A DNA stretch of 64,000 nucleotides from Cytobacillus oceanisediminis 2691 (GCF_000294775.2 NZ_CP015506.1:1835501-1899500), one strand, 5' to 3'. Numbered from the stretch's first letter, positions 20,623 to 29,471 are shown. Notes: generated by a model from the letters alone, not told the origin. Made by a program: numbers and translations.

Positions 20623-21270
20623 ATGATTATAAATATTTTAGCTGGCGGCCCTGAGGATTTGCTGCCTGAACTGTCTTCATTCAGTAATGCCGGTGACAAT
20701 TGGGTCGGGGTAGATAGAGGAGTGCTTACACTCATTCAAAATGGCATGCAGCCGAAAATGGCATTTGGCGATTTTGATTCTGTGTCAAATGAAGAACTAT
20801 TAATCATTGAAGAAAAAGTAAAAGAGCTGAACAGGTTCAAGCCGGAGAAAGACGAAACCGACATGGAGCTTGCCCTGAATTGGGCACTGGAACAAAATCC
20901 TGAGAAAATCCGTCTGTTTGGCGCCACAGGCGGCCGGCTTGACCACTTATTTGCAAATATTCAGCTGTTAATAAAGCCTGTACTTGAAGGAAACTTTGTT
21001 CCTGTCGAAATTATTGACAAAAAAAATAAGATTAATATTAAAGCTCCAGGTGAATACACCATAAAGCAAAATCCAAATTTCAAATACATTTCTTTTGTCC
21101 CGATCACAATGGAAATTAAGGGCCTCACATTAAGAAATTTCAAGTATCCGCTCACAGATCGGACCGTCTCTGCCGGTTCTACTCTTTGTATCAGCAATGA
21201 ACTTATTGATGATTGTGGTACTTTTTCTTTTACTGAAGGCATATTAATGGTTGTAAGAAGCAAGGATTAA
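20623..21270 (+). CDS. thiN: Thiamine pyrophosphokinase
   Basis: ThiN converts thiamine to thiamine diphosphate with ATP. From the ATG at 20623, which has GGAG at 20610-20613, the protein is 215 aa, like B. subtilis ThiN (YloS). A TTG in frame at 20608 is possible but lies on the ribosome-binding site. Conserved stretches are INILAGGP, FGDFDS, KDETDMELAL and GATGGRLDH. The C-terminal substrate-binding domain includes GSTLCISNE. I see no TPP riboswitch upstream, consistent with a salvage role. Confidence 0.95.
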   Translation: MIINILAGGPEDLLPELSSFSNAGDNWVGVDRGVLTLIQNGMQPKMAFGDFDSVSNEELLIIEEKVKELNRFKPEKDETDMELALNWALEQNPEKIRLFGATGGRLDHLFANIQLLIKPVLEGNFVPVEIIDKKNKINIKAPGEYTIKQNPNFKYISFVPITMEIKGLTLRNFKYPLTDRTVSAGSTLCISNELIDDCGTFSFTEGILMVVRSKD

Positions 21271-21447
21271 GAGCCGGGCCAGTGCTGCCCTGCAAGGTGC
21301 TGGGAATCTGGATATGAGTGCTGGCATGAATTGCTTTCTGATCATTTTTTGTAATCATGAGTACTCATCTTTCGTTATTTGAATAAGATGGTAAAGACGA
21401 TTTAAGGACAGAATGGATGCGTAAGATCGTGAGGAGGGACACGAGTA

Positions 21448-21528
21448 ATGAGATTTTATACAATCAAACTTCCTAAATTTTTAGGGGGCATTGTGCGTGC
21501 CATGTTAGGGACCTTCAAAAAGGGGTAA
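21448..21528 (+). CDS. spoVM: Stage V sporulation protein M, amphipathic 26-aa peptide
   Basis: SpoVM is a tiny amphipathic helix that recognises the convex forespore membrane, anchors SpoIVA and is needed for cortex and coat assembly. The 27-codon gene runs from ATG 21448 to TAA 21526-21528. It encodes a 26-residue peptide beginning MRFYTIKLPKFLGGIVRAML, almost identical to the B. subtilis peptide apart from conservative changes and a Gly C-terminus. A strong GAGGAGGG site (21431-21438) precedes it. It lies between thiN and rpmB exactly as in B. subtilis, where a sigma-E promoter drives it; I could not assign such a promoter with confidence in the 177-nt gap. A terminator follows. Confidence 0.96.
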   Translation: MRFYTIKLPKFLGGIVRAMLGTFKKG

Positions 21529-21564
21529 ACTCCCATAAATGAAAAAGAAAATAGCATTAAAAAC

Positions 21565-21596
21565 TGGGCACCTCTCTGGGGTGCTTTTATTTTTTG
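21565..21596 (+). terminator. Rho-independent terminator after spoVM
   Basis: GGGCACCTC and GGGGTGCTT form a short GC-rich stem, followed by TTATTTTTT. It ends the spoVM transcript ahead of the oppositely oriented rpmB. Confidence 0.75.
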
Positions 21597-21635
21597 ATTC
21601 AATGGGGGAGAATGAATAGTGGATTATAAAAAGGA

Positions 21636-21666
21636 AAATAAAAAGGACATCCTAGAAGGATGTCCC
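21636..21666 (-). terminator. Rho-independent terminator of rpmB (reverse strand)
   Basis: GGACATCCT and AGGATGTCC form a stem with a TTCT loop when read on the reverse strand, followed by a T-rich tail (A-rich on the + strand at 21630-21644). It begins right after the rpmB stop codon. Confidence 0.85.
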
Positions 21667-21674
21667 TGAGCAGA

Positions 21675-21863
21675 TTAAACGCGCTCAACTTTACCTGATT
21701 TAAGTGCTCTTGCAGATACCCAAACACGTTTAGGTTTACCGTCTACAAGAATACGTACCTTTTGAAGGTTAGCACCCCAAGTACGCTTGTTAGCGTTCAT
21801 CGCGTGAGAACGTGCGTTACCTGAAGTTGTTTTTTTACCAGTTACAACACATTTGCGTGGCAT
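21675..21863 (-). CDS. rpmB: 50S ribosomal protein L28
   Basis: L28 is a component of the large ribosomal subunit. From the ATG at 21863 it is 62 aa, the same as in B. subtilis. It begins [12 protein letters not shown] and continues with the conserved [11 protein letters not shown] and [13 protein letters not shown] segments. TAAGGAGGG lies just upstream on the reverse strand. An upstream in-frame start at 21890 would place the ribosome-binding site inside the gene and is rejected. It is monocistronic and opposite in direction to its neighbours. Only the first cysteine (C5) of a possible zinc-type set is present, so this is the zinc-independent form. Confidence 0.97.
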   Translation of the reverse strand: MPRKCVVTGKKTTSGNARSHAMNANKRTWGANLQKVRILVDGKPKRVWVSARALKSGKVERV

Positions 21864-21995
21864 GTATGTTTCCCTCCTTACTAAAAGCATAAGCTGAAAC
21901 TATTTTTCAATGCTTTCATTTGCAATAGTCAGATTCATCCATCTGAATTAATGAGGAATTCCGTTTCGGATCTCGACATTAAAAGATACTTTAAT

Positions 21996-22024
21996 AATTT
22001 ATCATACAACCCTTCTGATTGCAA
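21996..22024 (-). promoter_or_regulatory. Candidate sigma-A promoter of rpmB
   Basis: Read on the reverse strand, TTGCAA (22019-22024) and TAAATT (21996-22001) are separated by 17 nt. This leaves a leader of about 125 nt before rpmB. It is the best promoter match I see in that strand of the gap; it rests on pattern alone. Confidence 0.4.
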
Positions 22025-22048
22025 TAGTTTGCTTTCAAGAAAATTTCC

Positions 22049-22080
22049 TTGACATAGGGGTATGGAACATGAGCTATAAT
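22049..22080 (+). promoter_or_regulatory. Candidate promoter of yloU-fakA with unusually long spacer
   Basis: A perfect TTGACA (22049-22054) and a perfect TATAAT (22075-22080) are separated by 20 nt, longer than the optimal 17. The 448-nt gap between rpmB and yloU (21864-22311) is otherwise non-coding. It also contains a hairpin around 22233-22251 (GGGAACGC with GCGTTTCC). The leader from this promoter to yloU would be about 225 nt. Confidence 0.5.
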
Positions 22081-22311
22081 AGGGATGGGGAAGTATGGCT
22101 TTCAATATTACAGCCCATATAGTAAAATATCATAAGGTATGCATAAAGCTTTGGAGTTAGAAAGATCGCTGCCCAGCTGAAAAGGATGCATTCTCCTTTA
22201 ACAGCAAGCTTGCCTCCATTTTACAATTAAGGGGGAACGCCAGCGTTTCCGTAAAGCGGGAGCGCTTGAAGAAGCTTTTATTAAAAGCAATTTCCAAAGG
22301 GGGAACGAACC

Positions 22312-22674
22312 ATGTCCATCGAATTAAAAACGAATTTCGGGCAAATTGATATCTCTAATGACGTAATTGCAACAATCGCAGGCGGAGCAGCAGTTGACTG
22401 CTACGGCATCGTAGGGATGGCCTCTAAAAATCAAATTAAAGATGGCCTTACAGATATACTTCGAAAAGAGAATTTTACCCGCGGTGTTATTGTACGCCAG
22501 GAAGAAGATGAAGTACATATCGATATGTATATTATTGTAAGTTACGGAACGAAAATTTCCGAGGTTGCCCACAATGTGCAATCTAAAGTGAAATACACCC
22601 TTGATAAAACAGTTGGGCTAAGTACGGACTCGGTTAATATTTACGTTCAGGGAGTTCGTGTAACGAACCCGTAG
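22312..22674 (+). CDS. yloU: Asp23/Gls24 family envelope stress response protein
   Basis: The 120-aa product belongs to the Asp23/Gls24 (DUF322) family, small proteins tied to cell-envelope or alkaline stress and often found beside fatty-acid kinase genes. Conserved features are GQIDISNDVIATIAGGAA near the N-terminus, CYGIVGMAS, and the C-terminal VNIYVQGVRV. AAAGGGGG precedes the ATG. It is followed 16 nt later by fakA, as in B. subtilis, so the pair forms an operon. The exact role is unknown. Confidence 0.93.
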   Translation: MSIELKTNFGQIDISNDVIATIAGGAAVDCYGIVGMASKNQIKDGLTDILRKENFTRGVIVRQEEDEVHIDMYIIVSYGTKISEVAHNVQSKVKYTLDKTVGLSTDSVNIYVQGVRVTNP

Positions 22675-22690
22675 TGAGGAGGAAAGACTT

Positions 22691-24367
22691 GTGTCAAAAA
22701 GAGATTTAGATGGGAAGCTTTTTGCCGAAATGGTCATACAAGGAGCGAACCATTTATCTGCTAATGCAAAATTAGTGGATGCGTTAAATGTTTTCCCTGT
22801 TCCTGATGGAGACACAGGAACGAACATGAATTTGTCAATGACTTCCGGTGCAAAGGAAGTAAAAGCTAATATTCAGGAACATATTGGGAAGGTGGGCTCT
22901 GCTCTTTCTAAAGGTTTGCTGATGGGGGCCCGCGGGAACTCTGGAGTAATTCTCTCCCAGCTGTTCCGAGGCTTCTCAAAGCATATTGAACAGAAATCTT
23001 CCATCAATGGCAAAGAGTTTGCTGATGCTTTGAATTCAGGTGTGGAAACTGCTTATAAAGCTGTTATGAAGCCGGTTGAAGGAACAATTTTAACCGTTGC
23101 TAAAGATTCCGCTAAAAAAGCGGTGCAGGCTGCAAAAAATGAAGATGATATCGTAGTGATTATGGAGGAAGTGTTAAAAGAAGCACGGGCTTCTTTAAAC
23201 CGGACTCCGGATCTTCTTCCTGTCTTAAAAGAAGTTGGGGTTGTAGACAGCGGCGGGCAGGGTCTTGTTTTTGTATATGAAGGATTCCTTGCAGAGCTCA
23301 AGGGCGAAAAACTTCCTGATACACCAGCAGCCCTTCCAAAGATGGATGACCTGGTTAGCGCAGAACACCATAAAAATGTTCATAGTTTTATGAACACTGA
23401 AGATATTGAATTTGGTTATTGCACAGAGTTTATGGTCAAGTTCGAAACTGAAAAGCTATCTGCTAATCCTTTTTCAGAAGACAAGTTCCGCCAGGACTTA
23501 AGCAAATATGGCGACTCGCTTCTTGTGATTGCGGATGAACAGCTTGTAAAAGTACATATCCACTCTGAACAGCCAGGAGATTGCCTGACATACGGACAGC
23601 GCTATGGGAGCTTAATCAATATGAAGATTGAAAACATGCGCCAGCAGCACACCAATTTGATTGATGACGTTCCTACACCATTGGCAGCTGAAGCTAAGCC
23701 AAAGGAAAAGCAGGAATACGGAATCGTTACAGTATCAATGGGCAGCGGGATTGCGGATCTTTTCCGAAGCATCGGAGCACATGCCGTCATTGAGGGCGGC
23801 CAGACGATGAATCCTAGTACGGAAGATATTGTAAAGGCCATCAAAGAAGTGAATGCCAAGAAAGTAATCATTTTGCCAAACAATAAAAATATCATCATGG
23901 CTGCACAGCAGGCTGCAGAAGTGACTGAAGAAGAAGCAGTAGTTGTTCCTTCCAAGACCGTCCCTCAGGGAATGGCTGCCCTGCTTGCTTTTAATCCAAG
24001 TGCCGGACTCGCAGAAAATGAAGAAGGCATGACAGATGCCCTTCAGCATGTGAAGACAGGCCAAATTACATTTGCTGTCCGTGATACAAGCATCGATGGC
24101 CTCGAAATTGAAAAAGATGATTTTATGGGCATCTCAGATGGGGAAATTGTTGTCAAGAACAAGGATAGAGTGCAGGCTGCCAAAGATCTTCTCGATGGAA
24201 TGATTGATGAAGACTCTGAGATCCTAACCGTATTAAAAGGTGAAGATGCGGCAGAAGAGGAAGTGGATTCACTTATCAGCTATATTGAAGATAAGTATGA
24301 AGATGTTGAAGTCGAAGTGCATGATGGCAAACAGCCGCTATACTCTTTTATATTTTCAATCGAATAA
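22691..24367 (+). CDS. fakA: Fatty acid kinase ATP-binding subunit FakA (YloV, DAK2/DegV-like)
   Basis: FakA phosphorylates exogenous or recycled fatty acids bound to FakB (DegV) proteins, feeding acyl-phosphates to PlsY and PlsX. The product is 558 aa, about the same as B. subtilis YloV. It begins with GTG at 22691 after a GAGGAGGAAAG site. The N-terminal DhaL-type kinase domain has VFPVPDGDTGTNMNLS (Mg-ATP aspartates) and KGLLMGARGNSGVILSQLFR. The C-terminal half is DegV/FakB-like (about 330-558). No FakB partner is in the window. A terminator follows. Confidence 0.94.
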   Translation: MSKRDLDGKLFAEMVIQGANHLSANAKLVDALNVFPVPDGDTGTNMNLSMTSGAKEVKANIQEHIGKVGSALSKGLLMGARGNSGVILSQLFRGFSKHIEQKSSINGKEFADALNSGVETAYKAVMKPVEGTILTVAKDSAKKAVQAAKNEDDIVVIMEEVLKEARASLNRTPDLLPVLKEVGVVDSGGQGLVFVYEGFLAELKGEKLPDTPAALPKMDDLVSAEHHKNVHSFMNTEDIEFGYCTEFMVKFETEKLSANPFSEDKFRQDLSKYGDSLLVIADEQLVKVHIHSEQPGDCLTYGQRYGSLINMKIENMRQQHTNLIDDVPTPLAAEAKPKEKQEYGIVTVSMGSGIADLFRSIGAHAVIEGGQTMNPSTEDIVKAIKEVNAKKVIILPNNKNIIMAAQQAAEVTEEEAVVVPSKTVPQGMAALLAFNPSAGLAENEEGMTDALQHVKTGQITFAVRDTSIDGLEIEKDDFMGISDGEIVVKNKDRVQAAKDLLDGMIDEDSEILTVLKGEDAAEEEVDSLISYIEDKYEDVEVEVHDGKQPLYSFIFSIE

Positions 24368-24375
24368 ACAATAAA

Positions 24376-24403
24376 AAAAGCGAGGGCCCAGCCTTCGCTT
24401 TTG
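24376..24403 (+). terminator. Rho-independent terminator after fakA
   Basis: AAGCGAGG pairs with CCTTCGCTT around GCCCAG and is followed by TTG-T residues; an A-run upstream extends the stem. It closes yloU-fakA. The 232-nt gap to recG lacks the serine dehydratase genes found here in B. subtilis. Confidence 0.75.
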
Positions 24404-24599
24404 TCCATTTAAAACGATTACATTTTAGTGAACTTCGGAAATATTAATTTATTTGGTTAAAGATTGCTTACTTGCCTATTTAGATTATAGTGTGCTAGTT
24501 ATAAAGCAGGCGCTGTATAAGCCTGCAGTTAAAAGTAATTGAGCAGGGAGGGGTGGCGGACTGCCTTGAGAAAATATATTTGGCAGCCGTTCAATAAAC

Positions 24600-26648
24600 G
24601 TGAATCCAAATTATAATCAGTCTGTTACAGCTGTTAAAGGCATCGGGGAGGAAACAGCAGTATCACTTGCTGAAATGAACATAAACACTGTAAAAGATTT
24701 GCTTGAATATTTCCCATATAGATATGAGGATTACAGGCTCAAGGATCTGGAAGAGATTAAGCATGATGAAAGAGTAACTGTGGAAGGAAAGATCCACAGT
24801 GAACCTTCACTCGCCTATTATGGAAGGAAACGGTCCAGGCTGACTGTGAGAGTTCTTGTAGGCAGATATCTGATACAAGTGGTCATGTTTAATCAGCCAT
24901 ATTTAAAGAATAAAATTACATTGAACGAAACTGTGACAGTGACAGGCAAATGGGACCAGCACCGCCAGATCATAACAGCCAATGAATTAAAAATAGGGAG
25001 TGCCTCCAGTAACAAGGATTTTGAGCCTGTTTACGCTGTGAAAGGAAATATCACTGTCAAGGGAATCAGACGTTTTATAAAACTGGCTTTTTCACAGTAT
25101 GGAAATGAGATATCAGAAACTTTGCCTGAAAAATATCTTTTGCAATATAGGCTTTTGGATAGGCGAGATGCTATGAGATCGCTCCATTTTCCTGCCAATG
25201 ATCAGGAACTTAAACAGGGAAGACGGCGATTTGTTTATGAAGAATTCTTCTATTTTCAATTAAAAATGCAGGCACTAAGAAAGATTGAAAGAGAGCAGTC
25301 TAAAGGGATTGCGCAAGCTTATGATCTTTCGAGGCTGATGGAGTTTATAGACTCTCTGCCATTTGCCTTAACCAATGCCCAGAAAAGGGTGGTTAATGAG
25401 ATTCTGACTGACATGAAATCGCCTTATCGGATGAACAGGCTATTACAGGGGGATGTTGGTTCCGGCAAAACGGCTGTTGCGGCAATCGCCCTATTTGCCA
25501 GCAGGACAGCAGATTTCCAGGGAGCTTTAATGGTGCCGACCGAAATCCTTGCAGAGCAGCATGCGGAATCTTTAAAAACGATGCTTGAGCCATTTGGCCT
25601 GCGATGTGAACTCCTGACAAGCTCCGTCAAAGGAAAGCGCAGAAGAGAAATTCTTCAGCATTTAAAGGATGGAGAAATTGATGTTCTTATAGGCACACAT
25701 GCACTTATCCAGGAAGAAGTGGAATTTAATAAACTGGGGCTTGTTATTACTGATGAACAGCATAGATTTGGTGTCGGGCAGCGGCGCATCCTCAGGGAAA
25801 AAGGCGAGAGTCCGGATGTTCTGTTTATGACTGCCACGCCAATCCCGAGAACATTGGCCATTACTGTTTTTGGGGAAATGGATGTTTCCATCATAGATGA
25901 AATGCCGGCAGGGCGAAAAGCGATTGAAACTTATTGGGCAAAACCTGAAATGCTTGATAGAGTACTTGGTTTTATGGAAAAGGAGCTTTCAGCAGGCCAG
26001 CAAGTATATGTGATATGTCCCCTAATTGAGGAGTCGGACAAGCTGGATGTTCAAAATGCTATAGATGTCCATGCAACATTGATGCATCATTTTCATGGCC
26101 GCTATGATGTGGGCCTCATGCATGGCAGGCTTCACCCAGATGAAAAAGAAAATGTAATGAAGGCTTTTAGCCGAAATGAAACTCAAATTCTTGTTTCTAC
26201 TACAGTTGTCGAGGTGGGTGTAAATGTCCCAAATGCAACGATTATGGTGATCTATGATGCTGAGCGCTTTGGACTTGCACAGCTGCACCAATTAAGGGGC
26301 AGGGTAGGGAGAGGAGATAAACAATCTTATTGTGTTCTTTTAGCAGACCCCAAATCGGAAGTTGGAAAAGAACGAATGAAAATCATGACGGAAACCAATG
26401 ACGGATTTGCACTAAGTGAAAAGGACCTTGAGCTGAGGGGACCTGGGGACTTTTTCGGAAAAAAACAAAGCGGGCTCCCGGAATTTAAAGTCGCCGATAT
26501 GGTCCATGATTACCGCGCTCTCGAAACCGCCAGAAACGATGCAGCTTCTCTTGTTGAATCCCATGAATTCTGGCATTCAGATGAGTACCTGCCTTTGAGA
26601 AATTATTTAAAGGAAACAGGAGTGCTGGAAGGGGAAAAACTGGACTAA
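24600..26648 (+). CDS. recG: ATP-dependent DNA helicase RecG
   Basis: RecG remodels stalled forks and Holliday junctions. The product is 682 aa, identical in length to B. subtilis RecG. An N-terminal wedge/OB domain (with KGIGEETA and FPYRYEDY) precedes the helicase core. Motifs are LLQGDVGSGKTAVA (Walker A, about 281-292), DEQH, FMTATPIPRT, VEVGVNVPNAT and QLRGRVGRG. A GTG at 24600 is the only usable start after the in-frame TGA at 24567-24569, yet no strong ribosome-binding site precedes it. Translation may be weak or leader-controlled. Confidence 0.95.
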   Translation: MNPNYNQSVTAVKGIGEETAVSLAEMNINTVKDLLEYFPYRYEDYRLKDLEEIKHDERVTVEGKIHSEPSLAYYGRKRSRLTVRVLVGRYLIQVVMFNQPYLKNKITLNETVTVTGKWDQHRQIITANELKIGSASSNKDFEPVYAVKGNITVKGIRRFIKLAFSQYGNEISETLPEKYLLQYRLLDRRDAMRSLHFPANDQELKQGRRRFVYEEFFYFQLKMQALRKIEREQSKGIAQAYDLSRLMEFIDSLPFALTNAQKRVVNEILTDMKSPYRMNRLLQGDVGSGKTAVAAIALFASRTADFQGALMVPTEILAEQHAESLKTMLEPFGLRCELLTSSVKGKRRREILQHLKDGEIDVLIGTHALIQEEVEFNKLGLVITDEQHRFGVGQRRILREKGESPDVLFMTATPIPRTLAITVFGEMDVSIIDEMPAGRKAIETYWAKPEMLDRVLGFMEKELSAGQQVYVICPLIEESDKLDVQNAIDVHATLMHHFHGRYDVGLMHGRLHPDEKENVMKAFSRNETQILVSTTVVEVGVNVPNATIMVIYDAERFGLAQLHQLRGRVGRGDKQSYCVLLADPKSEVGKERMKIMTETNDGFALSEKDLELRGPGDFFGKKQSGLPEFKVADMVHDYRALETARNDAASLVESHEFWHSDEYLPLRNYLKETGVLEGEKLD

Positions 26649-26665
26649 AGGATCGAATGTCACAC

Positions 26666-26778
26666 GCTGAGCTGATTGGAGTGGAGGGAGCTTGATCTTC
26701 GAAAAATGTTCTCGCATTTCCTTCGTGCGGTGCTGGCTGAGGAGGCTCCTGTTCCTCCCAGCGGAAATCAACGGACAG
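26666..26778. repeat. Dispersed GC-rich intergenic repeat, copy 1 (recG-fapR)
   Basis: This copy shares the blocks GCTGATTGGAGTGGAGGG (left), GCATTTCCTTCGTGCGG (middle) and GCGGAAATCAACGG (right) with the three other copies near 31.0, 49.2 and 51.9 kb. It is short, lacking the long middle section of copies 2 and 4. It fills most of the 263-nt gap between recG and fapR. No open frame with a ribosome-binding site is convincing in it. Confidence 0.8.
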
Positions 26779-26813
26779 AATATGTAAGCTAAACAAATAT
26801 TCAATCACACTTA

Positions 26814-26857
26814 AAGCAGATTGCAGAAAAGTTCTTCCTTGCAATCTGCTTTTTTTG
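26814..26857 (+). terminator. Rho-independent terminator upstream of fapR
   Basis: AGCAGATTGCA and TGCAATCTGCT form an 11-bp perfect stem followed by TTTTTTT. It ends upstream (recG) transcription. Its right arm overlaps the -35 of the fapR promoter. Confidence 0.88.
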
Positions 26858-26867
26858 ATTATATACT
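26839..26867 (+). promoter_or_regulatory. Sigma-A promoter of the fapR-plsX-fabD-fabG operon
   Basis: TTGCAA (26839-26844) and TATACT (26862-26867) are separated by 17 nt. The FapR operator begins 5 nt downstream of the -10, so the expected transcription start falls within the operator. Confidence 0.7.
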
Positions 26868-26871
26868 ACTA

Positions 26872-26888
26872 TTAGTACCTAGTCTTAA
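26872..26888 (+). promoter_or_regulatory. FapR operator
   Basis: TTAGTACCTAGTCTTAA is an imperfect palindrome matching the FapR box as I remember it (TTAGTACCTGATACTAA-like). It lies over the predicted transcription start, consistent with autorepression of fapR and malonyl-CoA-responsive control of the lipid genes that follow. Confidence 0.85.
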
Positions 26889-26911
26889 TATCTCGGACGG
26901 TGGGATTTTTA

Positions 26912-27472
26912 ATGAAAAGAAATAAAAAAGAACGCCAGCATTTATTAACGGACACAATAAAAGAAAATCCATTTGTCACGGACGAGGAACTTGCAGAAAA
27001 GTTCACTGTCAGCGTCCAGACAATAAGGCTCGACCGCCTGGAATTATCTATTCCGGAATTGCGGGAAAGAATCAAGCATGTTGCTGAAAAAACTTTCGAG
27101 GATGAAGTCCGATCTTTACCCATAGAAGAAATAATCGGTGAAATAATAGATATAGAATTGGATAAAACGGCAATTTCCATTTTCGATGTAAAAAATGAAC
27201 ATGTATTCAAGCGGAATGGAATAGCCCGGGGGCATCACTTGTTTGCACAGGCCAACTCACTGGCAGTTGCTGTAATAAATGATGAACTGGCATTGACAGC
27301 GAAAGCCAATATTCAATTCACAAGGCCAGTGCGATTAAATGAACGTGTTATAGCTAAAGCCAAGGTCCTTACAATTGATGTTGACAGCGGGAGGACGATT
27401 GTTGAAGTCAATAGCTTTGTGAATAACGAACAGGTATTTAAGGGCGAATTCGACATGTTCAGAAAAAAATAA
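26912..27472 (+). CDS. fapR: Fatty acid and phospholipid biosynthesis repressor FapR
   Basis: FapR represses lipid synthesis genes and is released from DNA by malonyl-CoA. From the ATG at 26912 it is 186 aa, close to B. subtilis (188). The N-terminal helix-turn-helix is in [20 protein letters not shown] (about 25-44). The C-terminal hot-dog effector domain has [19 protein letters not shown] at 26900 is in frame but less likely because the family begins MRRNK/MKRNK. A FapR operator lies on its own promoter. Confidence 0.96.
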   Translation: MKRNKKERQHLLTDTIKENPFVTDEELAEKFTVSVQTIRLDRLELSIPELRERIKHVAEKTFEDEVRSLPIEEIIGEIIDIELDKTAISIFDVKNEHVFKRNGIARGHHLFAQANSLAVAVINDELALTAKANIQFTRPVRLNERVIAKAKVLTIDVDSGRTIVEVNSFVNNEQVFKGEFDMFRKK

Positions 27473-27492
27473 TCACTAAAGGATGAAGCATC

Positions 27493-28497
27493 ATGAAAAT
27501 TTCCATAGACGCAATGGGAGGCGACAATGCCCCGAAGGAAATTGTCCTTGGCGCAATGAAAGCTGCCGCAGAGTTTAAGGATATACACATTACTCTTGTT
27601 GGCGATGAGTCAAAAATAAAGGAATACCTTACTTCAAACGAGCGGATTGAGATCTTACATACAGATGAAGTCATCTTGCCGGATGATGAACCAGTGAGGG
27701 CTGTGCGCAGAAAGAAAAATGCATCAATGGTGCTTGCAGCGCAGCTTGTCTCAGACGGTAAAGCGGATGCATGCATTTCTGCAGGAAACACGGGTGCTCT
27801 TATGGCAGCAGGCCTTTTTGTGGTAGGAAGGATTGATGGCATTGAACGCCCGGCATTATCACCTACGCTTCCAACGATAGGCGGGGAAGGGTTCCTTTTG
27901 CTGGATGTAGGGGCGAATGTTGACGCGAAACCTGAGCATCTTCTTCAATATGCGATCATGGGATCGATATATACAGAAAAAGTCCGGGGTGTTTCCAATC
28001 CTAGAGTGGGCCTTCTAAATATAGGAACTGAAGAGAAAAAAGGCAATGAACTGGCGAAAAATACATTTGACCTGCTGAAGAATGCTGATATCAATTTTAT
28101 CGGTAATGTGGAAGCACGCGATTTGCTTGAGGGAGCTGCAGATGTTGTAGTGACAGATGGCTTTACCGGAAATATGGTCCTAAAGACAATTGAGGGTACT
28201 GCTCTTTCTGTGTTTAAAATGCTAAAAACAGCTCTGACCAGCAGCTTTAAAACGAAATTGGCAGCAGCTGCCTTAAAGCCTGATTTATACCAGCTTAAAT
28301 CTAAGATGGATTATTCGGAATACGGCGGTGCTGGATTATTCGGATTAAAGGCGCCTGTTATTAAGGCTCATGGTTCCTCAGATGCGACTGCTTTATTCAG
28401 TGCAGTCAGACAGACCAGGGTTATGGTAGAAAACCATGTCGCTCAAACGATTAAGGAAGCTGTTGAAAAAGAAGCAGAAAAAACAGCCGTTAAATAA
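27493..28497 (+). CDS. plsX: Phosphate acyltransferase PlsX
   Basis: PlsX makes acyl-phosphate from acyl-ACP, the donor for PlsY in phosphatidic acid synthesis. It is a peripheral membrane enzyme. The 334-aa product has [14 protein letters not shown] at the N-terminus, [10 protein letters not shown] and the central [21 protein letters not shown] precedes the ATG. It lies between fapR and fabD in the FapR-controlled operon. Confidence 0.97.
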   Translation: MKISIDAMGGDNAPKEIVLGAMKAAAEFKDIHITLVGDESKIKEYLTSNERIEILHTDEVILPDDEPVRAVRRKKNASMVLAAQLVSDGKADACISAGNTGALMAAGLFVVGRIDGIERPALSPTLPTIGGEGFLLLDVGANVDAKPEHLLQYAIMGSIYTEKVRGVSNPRVGLLNIGTEEKKGNELAKNTFDLLKNADINFIGNVEARDLLEGAADVVVTDGFTGNMVLKTIEGTALSVFKMLKTALTSSFKTKLAAAALKPDLYQLKSKMDYSEYGGAGLFGLKAPVIKAHGSSDATALFSAVRQTRVMVENHVAQTIKEAVEKEAEKTAVK

Positions 28498-28523
28498 ACT
28501 TATTTTATTTGGGGGGAATCACG

Positions 28524-29471
28524 ATGGGTAAAATCGCCTTTTTATTTCCTGGGCAGGGATCACAGGCTGCGGGAATGGGAAAAGCATTAGCCGAACAGGA
28601 TGAGAAAGTAAAATCATTTTTCGAGAGTGCTGATCAAAAACTTGGCTTTTCACTATCACAACTTATTTTTGAAGGGCCTCAGGAAAAATTGACGTTAACA
28701 ACAAATGCACAGCCGGCATTGTTGACTACTAGCATTGCCATACTCGATTATTTTAAAAGATCTGGCGTAGCACCTGATTTTGTGGCTGGCCACAGCCTTG
28801 GAGAGTATACTGCACTCGTTGCAGCGGAAGCACTATCCTTTGAGGACGGTGTTTATGCTGTCCGTAAAAGAGGAGAGTTCATGGAAGAAGCAGTTCCTAA
28901 CGGTGAGGGAACAATGGCAGCGGTACTGGGACTGGACAGGGACAAGCTTACTGCTGTCACAGAAGAGGTTACTGCAGGCGGCAATCCGGTTCAGCTCGCA
29001 AATTTGAACTGTCCTGGACAGATTGTTATTTCAGGTTCAAGGGCAGGTGTTGAACAAGCTTCTGCAAAGGCTAAAGAAGAAGGTGCCAAGCGAGTGCTTC
29101 CACTGGAGGTAAGCGGTCCTTTCCATTCTGAATTAATGAAGCCTGCTGCGGAGAAGTTCAGGCAAGTCCTGGACGATATTGAGATCAAAGATGCAGTTGT
29201 TCCTGTCATTGCAAATGTAAAAGCTTCTGAAATGACTTCTGCTGCAGAAATAAACAGCAGATTAATTGAACAGCTGTATTCACCTGTACTCTGGGAGGAT
29301 TCAATCCGCAGGATGATAGAGCTAGGAGTAGATACATTTATTGAAATTGGACCAGGGAAAGTACTGTCAGGCTTAGTGAAAAAGGTAGATCGTTCCCTTA
29401 AGACGTATGCCGTTTCCGATGCTGAATCCTGCCAGGCAGTTACAGAATCCTTAAAGGAGGAATTGAGATGA
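28524..29471 (+). CDS. fabD: Malonyl-CoA:ACP transacylase
   Basis: FabD moves malonyl groups from CoA to ACP to supply chain extension. Starting at the ATG at 28524, which follows GGGGGGA, the protein is 315 aa. The in-frame TTG at 28509 lies on the ribosome-binding site and is rejected. It shows the start FLFPGQGSQ, the nucleophile motif GHSLGEY with Ser91, and the catalytic His201 in GPFHSELM. It overlaps fabG by 4 nt. It uses malonyl-CoA, the same metabolite that FapR senses. Confidence 0.97.
   Translation: MGKIAFLFPGQGSQAAGMGKALAEQDEKVKSFFESADQKLGFSLSQLIFEGPQEKLTLTTNAQPALLTTSIAILDYFKRSGVAPDFVAGHSLGEYTALVAAEALSFEDGVYAVRKRGEFMEEAVPNGEGTMAAVLGLDRDKLTAVTEEVTAGGNPVQLANLNCPGQIVISGSRAGVEQASAKAKEEGAKRVLPLEVSGPFHSELMKPAAEKFRQVLDDIEIKDAVVPVIANVKASEMTSAAEINSRLIEQLYSPVLWEDSIRRMIELGVDTFIEIGPGKVLSGLVKKVDRSLKTYAVSDAESCQAVTESLKEELR

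Noticed and set aside
26485-26844. Reverse-strand frame across the end of recG and the repeat
   Set aside because: It joins antisense recG with repeat sequence and shows no protein-like features.
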